From NCBI GenBank assembly GCA_039193195.1, contig JBCCWS010000012.1, forward strand, positions 1 to 64,000: DNA of 64,000 nt, in the 5' to 3' direction. Source of the stretch: Pseudomonadota bacterium. GTDB taxonomy: Bacteria; Pseudomonadota; Gammaproteobacteria; Steroidobacterales; JBCBZW01. Both the position numbers and the translations under genes were made by a program. This document shows, piece by piece, positions 44,859-54,372 of this stretch (its first letter is position 1; every line of letters starts with the position of its first letter). The notes under the pieces are model-generated. The model searched no databases, was not told where the DNA came from, and worked only from the letters and a program-made list of their open reading frames with translations.

Positions 44859-46654
44859 GGCGCGGCAGGCCCACGAATCGCTGGTCCGGACTCGCCCGCC
44901 GCTGACTCGAGCTCGCCCTGGCTGCGCTGCAGCTGATGCAAGCTCGCGTAATGGCCATTCTTCGCTAGAAGCGACGAGTGCGGACCCTGCTCCACGATCT
45001 GCCCGTCGTGCAGCACAACGATCCGATCCGCGTTCTCGATTGTCGACAGGCGGTGGGCGATCACTAGCGTCGTGCGACCGCGCACGAGCGTCTCCAGGGC
45101 CGCTCGTATGTGATGCTCGCTCTGCGTATCGAGGGCCGAGGTCGCCTCGTCAAGGATCAGAATGGGCGCTCCCTTTAGCAAGGCTCGCGCGATGGAGATC
45201 CGCTGCCGCTGGCCCCCCGAGAGCAGTACGCCGCGATCGCCGACCTGCGTTTGCAACCCCTGCGGAAGCGCCTGCGCGAACTCGCTAACGTGGGCTGCTC
45301 GAGCCACGGCGTCCAACTCCTGCGGCGACACGCTACGCGGGGCTCCGTAGGCAATGTTGGCGGCAATCGTATCGTTGAAGAGGGTGACGTCTTGGCTCAC
45401 CAGTGCGATCTGGTCACGCAAGCTGTCGAGAGCGTAGTCGCCCAGGGCACGCCCATCGAGGGTAATGCGGCCCTCACTCACCTCGTAGAAGCGGGGCAAC
45501 AGGCTCACGAGAGAAGTCTTGCCCGAACCGGATCGACCCACGAAAGCCACGGTCTCGCCGGCGCTGATCTGCAGGTCGATGTCGCGCAGGACATAGCCCT
45601 TGCTCGGGTCGTACGCCAAACCAACCCGCTCAAAGTTCACTTCGCCCCGCGCTCGCCCCACGCGCAGCTCTCCGCCCGTGTGCTCCACCGGTGAGTCGAG
45701 CAGCGCGAAGATGTTCTCGCCCGCCGCGATGCCTTGCTGCAGACTTGAGTTCAGCCCCGTCAGTCGCTTTAGCGGTGCCATCATCAAGGTCATCGCGCCG
45801 AGGAAGGCGGCGAAGCTACCTGCGGTGATCTCCATCGTCTCCAACGTCGCCACGAACACGATGCTCGCCACGCCGATCGCTGCCAGCATCATGATCGATG
45901 CATCGCTAGCGCCCTGGGCCACGACCAATCGCATATGGAGCTTTCGGTTTAGGTCGCTGGCGCGGGCGAAGCGTTCCGCCTCGCGCTCTTGACTATTGAA
46001 TATCTTCACCACGCGATGGGAGGAGATGACTTCTTCCGCCACTCGAGTCACACTCCCCATCGACTCCTGGATGCGCTTGTTGTAGCGGCGGAAGCGCTTG
46101 CCTACCCAAACGATGACGAGGCCGATCATCGGCGCAACCACCGCAATGAACAGGGTGAGCAGCGCGCTCAGATAGAGCATGAGCGCGAAAAGCCCCACGA
46201 TCGTCAAGGTATCGCGCACGAGCACCGCCAACGTCTTGGTAGTGGAGTGCGCGACCTGCTCTATGTTGTAGGTGAGGCGCGACAACATCTCTCCGGCAGA
46301 GCTGCTGTCGTAGCCTGCACAGGACATTCGCAGGTAGTGTTCAAGCACCTCCTCTCGCAGACGCGTGATGACCTGACGGGAGACCCAGTTCGTGCAGTAC
46401 TCACCCACGAAACCCGCCACGCCGCGCAGGGCGAACAGACCGAGGACCGCCACGGGGATGATCATCACGACGCCGCGATCACGCTCGGCGAAGCTGCCGT
46501 CGAGAAGCGGCTTTATCAAAAAAGCGAAACCGCTATCGGTGCCCGCGTAGAGCAGGTTCGCGAATACAGCAGCGATAAGCACACCCCGATGGGCCAGCGC
46601 GTAGGCGATAAGACGTCGGTAAACACTGGCCGTACCTGGCCCTGACGCGCTCAT
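44855..46654 (-). CDS. msbA: Lipid A export ATP-binding/permease MsbA
   Basis: The 599-residue ABC half-transporter flips lipid A-core across the inner membrane. Six membrane helices are followed by the nucleotide-binding domain: Walker A GRSGSGKTSL, signature LSGGQRQRISIARALL, Walker B ILILDEATSALD and the H-loop IAHRLSTI. The ATG at 46654 gives an N-terminus (MSASGPGTASVYRRLIAYAL) of family length; 30 further in-frame codons upstream overlap exbD. Confidence 0.97.
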   Translation of the reverse strand: MSASGPGTASVYRRLIAYALAHRGVLIAAVFANLLYAGTDSGFAFLIKPLLDGSFAERDRGVVMIIPVAVLGLFALRGVAGFVGEYCTNWVSRQVITRLREEVLEHYLRMSCAGYDSSSAGEMLSRLTYNIEQVAHSTTKTLAVLVRDTLTIVGLFALMLYLSALLTLFIAVVAPMIGLVIVWVGKRFRRYNKRIQESMGSVTRVAEEVISSHRVVKIFNSQEREAERFARASDLNRKLHMRLVVAQGASDASIMMLAAIGVASIVFVATLETMEITAGSFAAFLGAMTLMMAPLKRLTGLNSSLQQGIAAGENIFALLDSPVEHTGGELRVGRARGEVNFERVGLAYDPSKGYVLRDIDLQISAGETVAFVGRSGSGKTSLVSLLPRFYEVSEGRITLDGRALGDYALDSLRDQIALVSQDVTLFNDTIAANIAYGAPRSVSPQELDAVARAAHVSEFAQALPQGLQTQVGDRGVLLSGGQRQRISIARALLKGAPILILDEATSALDTQSEHHIRAALETLVRGRTTLVIAHRLSTIENADRIVVLHDGQIVEQGPHSSLLAKNGHYASLHQLQRSQGELESAAGESGPAIRGPAAP

Positions 46655-46685
46655 AGGGTACAACTGCGGCCGCGGCTCGCCGCCT

Positions 46686-47126
46686 CTAAGGGCTGGGGCT
46701 GCCGCCGCTGTTGACGGTGGCAATGTCCACGCGCGTGAGGCCAATGCGCGCCGCTACATCCATCGCGCTCACCACCGCTTGGTGCGTAGCGTTCGCATCG
46801 GCACGAACCACTAGAGAGACGCCACTCGGGTCGTTGAGATCCTCACCGAGTTCGCGTTCCAGGGCGCGGCGCAGAGTGCGTGGCTGATCGTTGACCAACG
46901 CCTTACCGTTGACGAAGTAGCCTCCTGCGGCGGACACCGCCACCTCGATGGATCGCTGATCGGGCGTAGCTTCGTCGAGGGAAGCCTCAGGCAGTTGGAT
47001 GCTCAGCTCCGTCTCTTGCACGAAGCTGGTAGAGACCATGAAGAAGATGAGCAGTAACAAGACCACGTCGATCAACGAAGTCAGGTTGACGTCTGGCTCT
47101 TCGTTGCCGCGAGCGCTGAGCTTCAC
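46686..47126 (-). CDS. exbD: ExbD/TolR-type proton-channel subunit
   Basis: The 146-residue protein has one membrane helix with the essential aspartate (NLTSLIDVVLLLLIFFMVST) and a periplasmic domain ending VDIATVNSGG. With ExbB it forms the proton-driven motor that energises TonB-type transport. The start overlaps the exbB stop by four bases. No tonB is adjacent; exbBD between comEC and msbA-lpxK is also seen in other gammaproteobacteria. Confidence 0.93.
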   Translation of the reverse strand: MKLSARGNEEPDVNLTSLIDVVLLLLIFFMVSTSFVQETELSIQLPEASLDEATPDQRSIEVAVSAAGGYFVNGKALVNDQPRTLRRALERELGEDLNDPSGVSLVVRADANATHQAVVSAMDVAARIGLTRVDIATVNSGGSPSP

Positions 47127-47878
47127 GAGTTCGCTCGACGCCGTGAGGCACGCGTGTCTGGTGTGGGCGAGGGCTTGCCGGCCCTGCCCGCCGCCTGATC
47201 TCGCCGCTCACCGCGGTTGCCGGCGCGTGCCGCCCGCCCCGCCTCAGCGGTGGCCGCAGGGGCGATTGAACCGCCGTCGCCGCGCACCAGCGCATCGACG
47301 AGCGTGATCGCCTCCTGCTCCATTTCCAATACCAAGGTGTCCACGCGACGGCGCAGGTAGCGGTAGGCCACCAGCGCCGGAATCGCGATGGAGAGCCCCG
47401 CCGCCGTGGTGATGAGCGCCTCGGAGATGCCGCCGGCGAGCACCTCGGGGTTGCCCACCCCCTGCAGGGTGATCGCCGCGAAAACCTTCACCATGCCGAC
47501 GACGGTGCCAAGTAGACCGAGCAGGGGTGAGATCGCTGCGATGGTACCGAGCGTGTTGAGGAAGCGCTCCAGGTCGTGAACCACCTGACGCCCGGTGTCT
47601 TCGATGCCCTCTTTGATAAGTTCCCGGTTTGCGTTGCGACGCGCCACGCCGGCGGCGAGGATACGCCCGAGCGGCGAATTCTCACGTAGCGCACGCACGT
47701 GACGATCGTCGAGTTGTTGCTTTTCCACCCACACGGCGACCTTGGCGGAGAGGTCGGCTGGCAATACCCGTTTGCGCTGTAGCGCCCACAGGCGTTCGAC
47801 GGTGATGGCCGCAGCCACTACCGAGCACATGATCAAGGGCAACATCAGCCAGCCGCCGGCGCTCACGATTTCGAACAT
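47123..47878 (-). CDS. exbB: ExbB/TolQ/MotA-type proton-channel subunit
   Basis: This 251-residue protein has three helices: MLPLIMCSVVAAAITVERLW, LGTIAAISPLLGLLGTVVGM and the third LITTAAGLSIAIPALVAY. The second and third are the conserved MotA/TolQ/ExbB channel pair. The C-terminal 40 residues are Arg/Ala/Gly-rich and probably disordered. It lies 75 bp after comEC. Confidence 0.93.
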   Translation of the reverse strand: MFEIVSAGGWLMLPLIMCSVVAAAITVERLWALQRKRVLPADLSAKVAVWVEKQQLDDRHVRALRENSPLGRILAAGVARRNANRELIKEGIEDTGRQVVHDLERFLNTLGTIAAISPLLGLLGTVVGMVKVFAAITLQGVGNPEVLAGGISEALITTAAGLSIAIPALVAYRYLRRRVDTLVLEMEQEAITLVDALVRGDGGSIAPAATAEAGRAARAGNRGERRDQAAGRAGKPSPTPDTRASRRRANS

Positions 47879-47953
47879 GGTGAGATTGCTGCTCCGGACC
47901 GCAAGAGTGGCGCAGATGATACGTGATCCGCGCCAGCGCTGCCTTCGACGCCG

Positions 47954-50275
47954 CTAGGGGACTGACCAGTATCGCCGCCCTCGACGGCGCTCACCGCTCA
48001 CGCGGGAGACCTCCCCCGGCCGCAGGGTCACCGTCAATGCACCGTCACTGGCCGTCACGTGGATGGCGGCGCCGGCGCGCGTCCAACGCGCGCGCACCGA
48101 CTGTCGCGGGAAGTTCCAGCGATTCGCGTAGCCGCAGGCGAACAAAACGTGCTCGGGCGTCGTGGCGCCGACGAAGGCGGACGTCGACGAACTGGCACTG
48201 CCGTGGTGAGGGGCGAGTAACACATCCACGTCCAACGCCGAAGTCGCTTGCTGCAACAGATGGGCTTCCGCTCGCGATTGGATGTCACCGGTGAGCAGCA
48301 CGCTGCGCTCGCGCGTCTCCTCGCCCACGGCGATGCGCAGTACACAGGAACCATCGTTCCCTTTCCAACCGGACGACGCGGGGTGCAACACCGCGAAGCG
48401 CACCCCATTCCACTCCCAGCCTTGGCCAGCCCGGCAGGCCGGCCACGGCGTGTCGGCGCCGCCAGCCAACACAGGCGTGCCGGGGTAGAAGCGCAGCACA
48501 TCGCCTAGGCCACCGGCGTGGTCGCTATCGCCATGGGAGAGCACGATGCGATCCAGGGACCGAACTCCGCGACCGGCCAGGAACGGCGCCACCACCGCCG
48601 CGCCCGCGCTGCCGCCGCCGAAGTACGCTGGACCCGCGTCGTAGAGCATGACGTGATCACGTGTCTCGACGACGCTCGCCATCCCTTGGCCGACGTCGAG
48701 GAGCGTCACCCGCACGACATCGGATGGAAGGGCCGCAGGTCGAGTCTGCACAAGTATGGACATGAACAGCCGGGTACAGAGAAGGCCGCCGAGTCGGCGC
48801 CCGGGCAGGCCATGCGCGAGCAGCAGGAGCACCCCCGCTTGGGCGAGGAGCAATGCCCAAAGCGCGGGGCGATGCGCGACCTCAAGGCGGATCATGGGCG
48901 ATGTACCCAACCACTTCAGGCCACCGAGCACCGCAAGCAAGCACTGCCCCGCCAGCCACAGCGGCCAGCTTGCCAGCGATGGCGACACTGCGGCGGCGAG
49001 CACACCGATCAAGCTAATCGGCACGATGGCCACAGCAAAGATCGGCACGACGAGTAGATTGGCGACCGGTGCGATGAGACTGATCTGACTGAACACCGAT
49101 ACACCGAGCGGCAACAGACCCAGTCCCAATCGGAGCTGAGCCATCACCCACGAGCGCGTGACCGTCGCCTCTACGCGCCCAAGCACAAGGCAGGTCACCG
49201 CCAGAAAGGACAGCCAGAACCCCTCGTCCAATGGAGCCAAGGGATCGAGTATCAGCACGCCGAGCAGTGCCAAGGCTAGCGCCCTAGGCGCGCTCGCCTG
49301 TCGCCCTAGGCATCTCGCGCCCAAGACCACGGCCAGGCCCAACAGTGCCCGTTGCGTAGGCACCGTAAAACCGGCGAGCAGAGCGTAGGCGCAGGCGGCG
49401 AGCAGAGCGAAGAGCAACGGCCCCCGCGCAGGCGCTGGGCGTACCCCAAAACTACAGCCGACCCTGGAGAGTACGAGACACAGCCCGCTGAGCAAGCCGA
49501 TGTGTAAGCCGGAGATGGCGAACAGATGGCCCGTCCCCGTGATGGTCAAGGTCTCCCGAACTGACGGCTCAAAGGGCTTCCCCAGTCCGAGCGTCAGGGC
49601 GGCGAGCAGCGGGTAGGCCTCGCTGAGCGAAGGCGGCAGGGCTGCGCCCAGGCGCTCGGCTAACGCACGGCGTAGGCGGGCCACTGCGGCGCGCCCCTCA
49701 GGCCCTGCCACCTGCTCGTGCGGCTGCTCTGCCCGCACCCAGGCGCGCCCATCGATGTGTGCGCGGAACCAGCGGCGCTCGCGCGAGGAGATTCCCGGGT
49801 TGGCGTTTGCCCTTGGCAGGCCCACGCGCAACACGAGCGACCAGCGGCTTCCCGGCTCCAGCGGCTCACAGGCAAGCTCACCATACCATCGCACTTGCAA
49901 GCGAAGACGCTGCCGACGCCCGTTTAGCGCCAGCGTGTCCATCATCAATTCGCAGCGATCCGCTCGCTGCACGGGCACGCCCACCACCTGCGCCAACGCG
50001 CGCACGCTCATACCGTGCTGACTCACAGGAAGGCGACCGTCCAGCCGAACGCCAGCGGCGAGGACGACCCAGACCACCATTGCGACGCCGCCGAGCAAAG
50101 CCCCCGCAGCACGCCGACGACGCCAGCGCCAGCCCGCGGCAAGTACAAGCACGGCGGTGACCGTGCCGATCGCCAACGCCGTTGGCAAGGGCAGGACGGG
50201 CAGCGTCGGTAGCCGATGCACCAGACAAACGGCCAGCAGGACTGCGCAGGCGATACTTGGCGACACGGCGTCCAT
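47954..50275 (-). CDS. comEC: ComEC/Rec2 DNA-uptake channel
   Basis: This is a 773-residue competence protein. Two N-terminal helices and a DUF4131-like OB region (about 90-200) are followed by the multi-helix Competence domain (GTGHLFAISGLHIGLLSGLC is the hallmark). The C-terminal metallo-beta-lactamase-like domain has VTLLDVGQGMASVV and LSHGDSDHAGGL. Known members carry single-stranded DNA across the inner membrane. I used ATG 50275 (MDAVSPSIACAV, GAGG upstream) instead of the in-frame start at 50314. It corresponds to E. coli ycaI, in the same position before msbA. Confidence 0.95.
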   Translation of the reverse strand: MDAVSPSIACAVLLAVCLVHRLPTLPVLPLPTALAIGTVTAVLVLAAGWRWRRRRAAGALLGGVAMVVWVVLAAGVRLDGRLPVSQHGMSVRALAQVVGVPVQRADRCELMMDTLALNGRRQRLRLQVRWYGELACEPLEPGSRWSLVLRVGLPRANANPGISSRERRWFRAHIDGRAWVRAEQPHEQVAGPEGRAAVARLRRALAERLGAALPPSLSEAYPLLAALTLGLGKPFEPSVRETLTITGTGHLFAISGLHIGLLSGLCLVLSRVGCSFGVRPAPARGPLLFALLAACAYALLAGFTVPTQRALLGLAVVLGARCLGRQASAPRALALALLGVLILDPLAPLDEGFWLSFLAVTCLVLGRVEATVTRSWVMAQLRLGLGLLPLGVSVFSQISLIAPVANLLVVPIFAVAIVPISLIGVLAAAVSPSLASWPLWLAGQCLLAVLGGLKWLGTSPMIRLEVAHRPALWALLLAQAGVLLLLAHGLPGRRLGGLLCTRLFMSILVQTRPAALPSDVVRVTLLDVGQGMASVVETRDHVMLYDAGPAYFGGGSAGAAVVAPFLAGRGVRSLDRIVLSHGDSDHAGGLGDVLRFYPGTPVLAGGADTPWPACRAGQGWEWNGVRFAVLHPASSGWKGNDGSCVLRIAVGEETRERSVLLTGDIQSRAEAHLLQQATSALDVDVLLAPHHGSASSSTSAFVGATTPEHVLFACGYANRWNFPRQSVRARWTRAGAAIHVTASDGALTVTLRPGEVSRVSGERRRGRRYWSVP

Positions 50276-50390
50276 CCCTGACCTCGTGAAGAGCGCAGTG
50301 GGACAAATCACCACTACTCCTCGGCAAGAGCCAAGGATCGCCGCGTAGCCAGCACCCGATTCGCCGCCTATCCGGTCGTTTTTGCCAGAT

Positions 50391-51098
50391 TCAGGGGGCT
50401 TCTTCGTGCAGACCAGACTCGTCTAAGCGACAGATCCGGTCCATCGCCGCGGCCAGCTGAGGGTCGTGGGTCACCACGACAAGGCTCGCCCCCGTGTCCT
50501 CGTTCAGCTTGAGCATCTGCTCAAACACCTGTCGGCCCGTGGGGCGGTCCAGATTGCCGGTGGGTTCGTCCGCCAGCACCACCACGGGCGAGGTGACCAA
50601 GGCACGGGCGACAGCCGCGCGCTGACGTTCGCCTCCGGAGAGTTCCGAGGGTCGATGGCGTATGCGAGCACCCAGCCCCACCCGCTCTAGCAAGTCCCGT
50701 GCCCTAGGCAGTGCCTGCGCGGGGGGTTGCCGTCGGATCAGTAGCGGCATCGCCACATTCTCCAGGGCACTGAACTCTGGCAATAGGTGGTGGAACTGAT
50801 AGACAAAGCCCACGTGCTGGTTGCGCCAGCGCCCGCGTGCCGCCTCGCCCAAGGAAGCGACGTCCTCGCCGTTGATCACCACCCTTCCCTCGCTAGGCGT
50901 ATCGAGACCGCCTAGGAGCTGCAGCAGAGTCGTCTTACCTGAGCCCGAGGCACCGATGATGGCTAGGCGCTCCCCCTTTTCGACGTGCAGGTCGATGCCC
51001 TTCAGCACGTCGATTCGATGCTCGCCGTCACCGAAGCGTCGAACCAACCCCTCACAGGCGAGTGAGCAGTCAGCGGCGGAAGGGGAATCAGCTCTCAT
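50391..51098 (-). CDS. lolD: Lipoprotein-releasing ATPase LolD
   Basis: The 235-residue ABC ATPase has Walker A IIGASGSGKTTLLQLLGGLD, the LolD Q-loop region VGFVYQFHHLLPEFSALENV, signature LSGGERQRAAVARAL and Walker B VVLADEPTGNLD. It powers release of outer-membrane lipoproteins to LolA. The ATG at 51098 overlaps the end of lolE; the longer in-frame extension runs inside lolE and was rejected. Confidence 0.97.
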   Translation of the reverse strand: MRADSPSAADCSLACEGLVRRFGDGEHRIDVLKGIDLHVEKGERLAIIGASGSGKTTLLQLLGGLDTPSEGRVVINGEDVASLGEAARGRWRNQHVGFVYQFHHLLPEFSALENVAMPLLIRRQPPAQALPRARDLLERVGLGARIRHRPSELSGGERQRAAVARALVTSPVVVLADEPTGNLDRPTGRQVFEQMLKLNEDTGASLVVVTHDPQLAAAMDRICRLDESGLHEEAP

Positions 51099-52344
51099 GG
51101 CGTAGGGTCTCCGCCGGCGCCGTAGTCGAGGCGCGCCAGGCTGGATACAGGGTGGACAGCAGAGAGAGGGCCAACGCCGTCCCGCAGATGAGTGTGAGGT
51201 CCGCCAAGCGCAGGTCCGCGGGCAGATCATCGATATAGTAGATGCTGGCATCGATCAGCGAGCCGCCGATGAGCACCTCCGCCCAGGCCACCAGTCGATC
51301 GAGGTTGAGCGTCACCAGCGCACCGGCAAGCAACCCTGCGAGCGTACCGACGATCCCTATCGTGCCCCCTTGGATCACGAAAACACCAAGCATACTTGCT
51401 GGGGAAGCGCCGTTGGTGCGCAAAATCGCGATGTCAGCGCGTTTCTCATTCACCACCATGATGAGGGTTGAGACGATATTAAAGGCGGCCACAGCCACCA
51501 CCAGCAGCAGGATAATGAACATCACACTCTTGGTGAGGGCGATCGCGCGGAAGAAGTTGGCGTGCTCGCGGGTCCAGTCGCGTACGTAGAAGATCTCGCC
51601 GACTTCCAAGGCGATATCGCGAACGGCACGCGGCGCGTCGAAGAGATCGTGAAAGCGCAATCGAACACCTGTCACCCGATCCCCCAATCGGTAAAGCGCC
51701 TGCGCGTCCCGTAGCAACACGAAGGCGAGACGTCGATCGTACTCGTGCATACCAGCCTCGAAGATCCCTGCCACCTCGAAGCGCCGCTGCCTCGGCAACA
51801 CGCCGGCAGGCGTAACGTTAGCCTCGGGGATTAGCAGCGTAACGCGGTCGCCCACATCCACGCCTAGGGAGTCCGCTAGGGCACGCCCGATCAGAACGCG
51901 AAAGCGTGCCTCTGCCAAGGCCGCCAGGGAACCCCGCTGAAGGTGCATCTCGAGGGCAGCCACCAGAGCCTCCCGCTCAGGCGCCACGCCGCGAACTTGG
52001 ACGCCGCTGGTGAGACCATGGTCGCTCACCAACAGCCCCTGCCCGTCTACGAATGGCGCCGTGGCGGCCACCCGAGTGTCGCGCCTCGCCGCACCTTCGA
52101 CCGCAGACCAATCCTCGATGGGCCCTCCATAGCCCATGACGGCACCGTGCGATGTGACATCGAGGATGCGCTCGCGCAGCTCGCGCTCGAAGCCGTTCAT
52201 CACTGACAGCACGACGATCAGCACGAAGACGCCGGTCGCAATCCCTGCCATCGATACCAGGGAGATGAACGAGAGGAACCCAGGCCCTCGGCCGCTGCGC
52301 ACGTAGCGCCACCCAATCGCCAGCTCGTAGGGGCTGAGTAACAT
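51088..52344 (-). CDS. lolE: Lipoprotein-releasing permease, second LolC/E subunit
   Basis: The 418-residue FtsX-type permease has an N-terminal helix after YELAIGWRYVRSGRGPGFLSF, a large periplasmic domain and three C-terminal helices, including FIILLLVVAVAAFNIVSTLI. It pairs with LolC and LolD. Whether it is the strict LolE orthologue cannot be settled by eye; the name follows gene order. It starts a few bases after the lolC stop (ATG 52344, GTG 52350 possible). Confidence 0.9.
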   Translation of the reverse strand: MLLSPYELAIGWRYVRSGRGPGFLSFISLVSMAGIATGVFVLIVVLSVMNGFERELRERILDVTSHGAVMGYGGPIEDWSAVEGAARRDTRVAATAPFVDGQGLLVSDHGLTSGVQVRGVAPEREALVAALEMHLQRGSLAALAEARFRVLIGRALADSLGVDVGDRVTLLIPEANVTPAGVLPRQRRFEVAGIFEAGMHEYDRRLAFVLLRDAQALYRLGDRVTGVRLRFHDLFDAPRAVRDIALEVGEIFYVRDWTREHANFFRAIALTKSVMFIILLLVVAVAAFNIVSTLIMVVNEKRADIAILRTNGASPASMLGVFVIQGGTIGIVGTLAGLLAGALVTLNLDRLVAWAEVLIGGSLIDASIYYIDDLPADLRLADLTLICGTALALSLLSTLYPAWRASTTAPAETLRHES

Positions 52345-52350
52345 GGCCAC

Positions 52351-53604
52351 CTACTCGTAGCGCAAGGCGTCTGCAGGCTGCGTGCGTGCCGCTCGCCGGG
52401 CCGGATACAGGGTGGACAGGGCGGATAGGGCGAAGGCACCGAGGGTAATCAGGCTAACTTCGTGTACCCGCACGTCGGTGGGGATATCGTTGAGGTAATA
52501 GACGTCGGTGGGAATCAGCTTGATCCGAAGCACGCCCTCGACGGCGGGTACGAGGGTCTCCAGATTGAGCGTGATGAGAAGGCCTAGGGCCAGGCCCCCA
52601 AGCACGCCGATCAAGCCGATCAAGCACCCCTGAGTGAGGAAAACGAAGGTCACGCTACGCGGGGTCAGCCCCATCGTGCGCAGGATCGCGATATCCGTGC
52701 GCTTGTCATTGACCACCATGACCAAGGTGGCGACCACGTTGAAGGCAGCTACTGCCACGATCAACGAGAGAATCAGCGTCATCATAAACTTCTCAGTAGC
52801 CACAGCGCGAAAGTAGGACGCTTGCTCATCGGCCCAATCCTCCACCGTAAACCCCACTGGCAGGCGCTCCTGCCACCGTTCAGCAACTGCCGGTGCGGTC
52901 ATCAGATCCTCGAGCTGAACGCGGACGCCGTCCAGGTGTGAGCGCTCACGGCCGAGCAGGGCGGCGACGTCACTTCGATGCATGACCAGCCGGGTACTGT
53001 CGATCTCCTGCACACCATCTTCGATGATCCCGGCCACCGTGATGCGCTCGAAGCTGGGTGTCACTTTGCCCCTCGGCCCTACCTTCGGCACCAGTAGATT
53101 CAAGCGCTCCCCCACTTTCGCACCGAGCAGCGCTGCTAGGCCCGCGCCGACCAACGCAGCGCGACTGTTCACGGTCACGCCTGAAAGATCACCGGCGACT
53201 AAGGAGTTCTCGAGTTGCCGCGATACGGTGGGCGCAGTCGGATCGAGGCCTTCCACGCGCGTCCCACGCAAACGAGCCCCACGAGCCAACATGCCCTCCC
53301 CCTCGACGTAGGCCGTTACACCGCTCACCCCGTGGCCCCGACTCAAGGCCTCTAGCACGGGGGCCCAACCCTCCTGCGGAGCAGCCCCAGGATGGCGCAC
53401 GGTGACGTGAGCACTCACTGCTAAGAGGTTGTCGCGCAGCTCTGCGCTGAACCCGTTCATGACGGAGATGACCGTAATCAGGGCGGCGACACCAACGCCG
53501 ATGCCCACGGTGGACGCCAGGGCGATGAAGGACACGAAGCGGTTGCGCGTACGCGCACGCAGGTAGCGCAAACTGAGAAGCAGTTCCAGGGGGCGGATCA
53601 TCAT
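52351..53604 (-). CDS. lolC: Lipoprotein-releasing permease, first LolC/E subunit
   Basis: The 417-residue FtsX-type permease has the LolC/E start PLELLLSLRYLRARTRNRFV, then SFIALASTVGIGVGVAALIT, and ends with helices including ILSLIVAVAAFNVVATLVMV. It forms the inner-membrane complex with LolE and LolD. The ATG at 53604 (MMIRPLEL) was chosen for family length. It heads the long leftward envelope operon or series of operons. Confidence 0.92.
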   Translation of the reverse strand: MMIRPLELLLSLRYLRARTRNRFVSFIALASTVGIGVGVAALITVISVMNGFSAELRDNLLAVSAHVTVRHPGAAPQEGWAPVLEALSRGHGVSGVTAYVEGEGMLARGARLRGTRVEGLDPTAPTVSRQLENSLVAGDLSGVTVNSRAALVGAGLAALLGAKVGERLNLLVPKVGPRGKVTPSFERITVAGIIEDGVQEIDSTRLVMHRSDVAALLGRERSHLDGVRVQLEDLMTAPAVAERWQERLPVGFTVEDWADEQASYFRAVATEKFMMTLILSLIVAVAAFNVVATLVMVVNDKRTDIAILRTMGLTPRSVTFVFLTQGCLIGLIGVLGGLALGLLITLNLETLVPAVEGVLRIKLIPTDVYYLNDIPTDVRVHEVSLITLGAFALSALSTLYPARRAARTQPADALRYE

Positions 53605-53890
53605 GGAAAGAGTGGGACCCCACACGCAGAACCGTGGTTCCAGAGGCGGCAGACTCGCGGTCGGTGCGAATCTCCGTGCTGGCCGAAGCAGTATCGGCAA
53701 GCTTCAAGCCCGCCCACCATTGGTATCTAAATCAACTGGTTGGACGGCTGCGCGGATGTTAAGGCGAAGCGTCTGGCGACGCAACAACGGGATTTAGGGT
53801 CTGTCAACGATTGTGAATCGGGGTAGGCCGGTGATAAAAACTGGCTCTCACGCCCTACCGGGGGCGCGATCGGAGTAGGAGAACGTCGCG
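53605..53890. promoter_or_regulatory. Divergent promoter region lolC / small secreted protein
   Basis: On the plus strand TTGTGA near 53811 and GATAAA near 53833 are separated by 16 bp, a reasonable sigma-70 promoter for the gene at 53891. Nothing clear is seen for the leftward lol genes. Confidence 0.4.
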
Positions 53891-54247
53891 ATGTTTAAGC
53901 GTACCCAGGCGCCTGCCATCACACTTCCCCGACACGCAATGGAGCGCCCGCTACGGCTGGCGGCGGCGGTCGGTGCGGCCGCTTTGGCTGTGTTCGCCCT
54001 CGGCGCACTAGTGGCGAGCTCGGCGCGAGCCGACGAGCTGCGGATGGAGCCGATCACCGAGCGCGGCAACATGGCCGTGCCTGCCAGGGGCATGACCATG
54101 GACCGCGTGCGCAACAGCTTCGGCCAGCCTTCCGGCCAGCGTGCGGCGGTGGGCGACCCACCGATCACCCGTTGGGAATACGACGGCTTTGTGGTCTACT
54201 TCGAATATCAGTACGTCCTGCACACGGTCGTCAAACGCGTCCGCTAG
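53891..54247 (+). CDS. Small secreted BamE/SmpA-like protein
   Basis: The 118-residue protein has a signal peptide or anchor (RLAAAVGAAALAVFALGALV, with SSARADE after it). The mature domain has GMTMDRVRNSFGQPSGQRAA, PITRWEYDGFVVYFEYQYVL and HTVVKR. The M-x2-V-x3-FG-x-P pattern and the following strands resemble BamE/SmpA-type small envelope domains, but no lipobox cysteine is present. Function is unknown. GGAG lies before the ATG. mfd follows 125 bp downstream in the same direction. Confidence 0.7.
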   Translation: MFKRTQAPAITLPRHAMERPLRLAAAVGAAALAVFALGALVASSARADELRMEPITERGNMAVPARGMTMDRVRNSFGQPSGQRAAVGDPPITRWEYDGFVVYFEYQYVLHTVVKRVR

Positions 54248-54372
54248 CAGTCCCGCGCCAAACGGATTTTCCAACGCCTCAATCGCACCATACGCCGGGC
54301 CTGACCTTCACCGACAGGTCGGCAGGTGGCGCTGCGGACGGGGTTGCGGCGCGCGTCGACCATGACTAACGC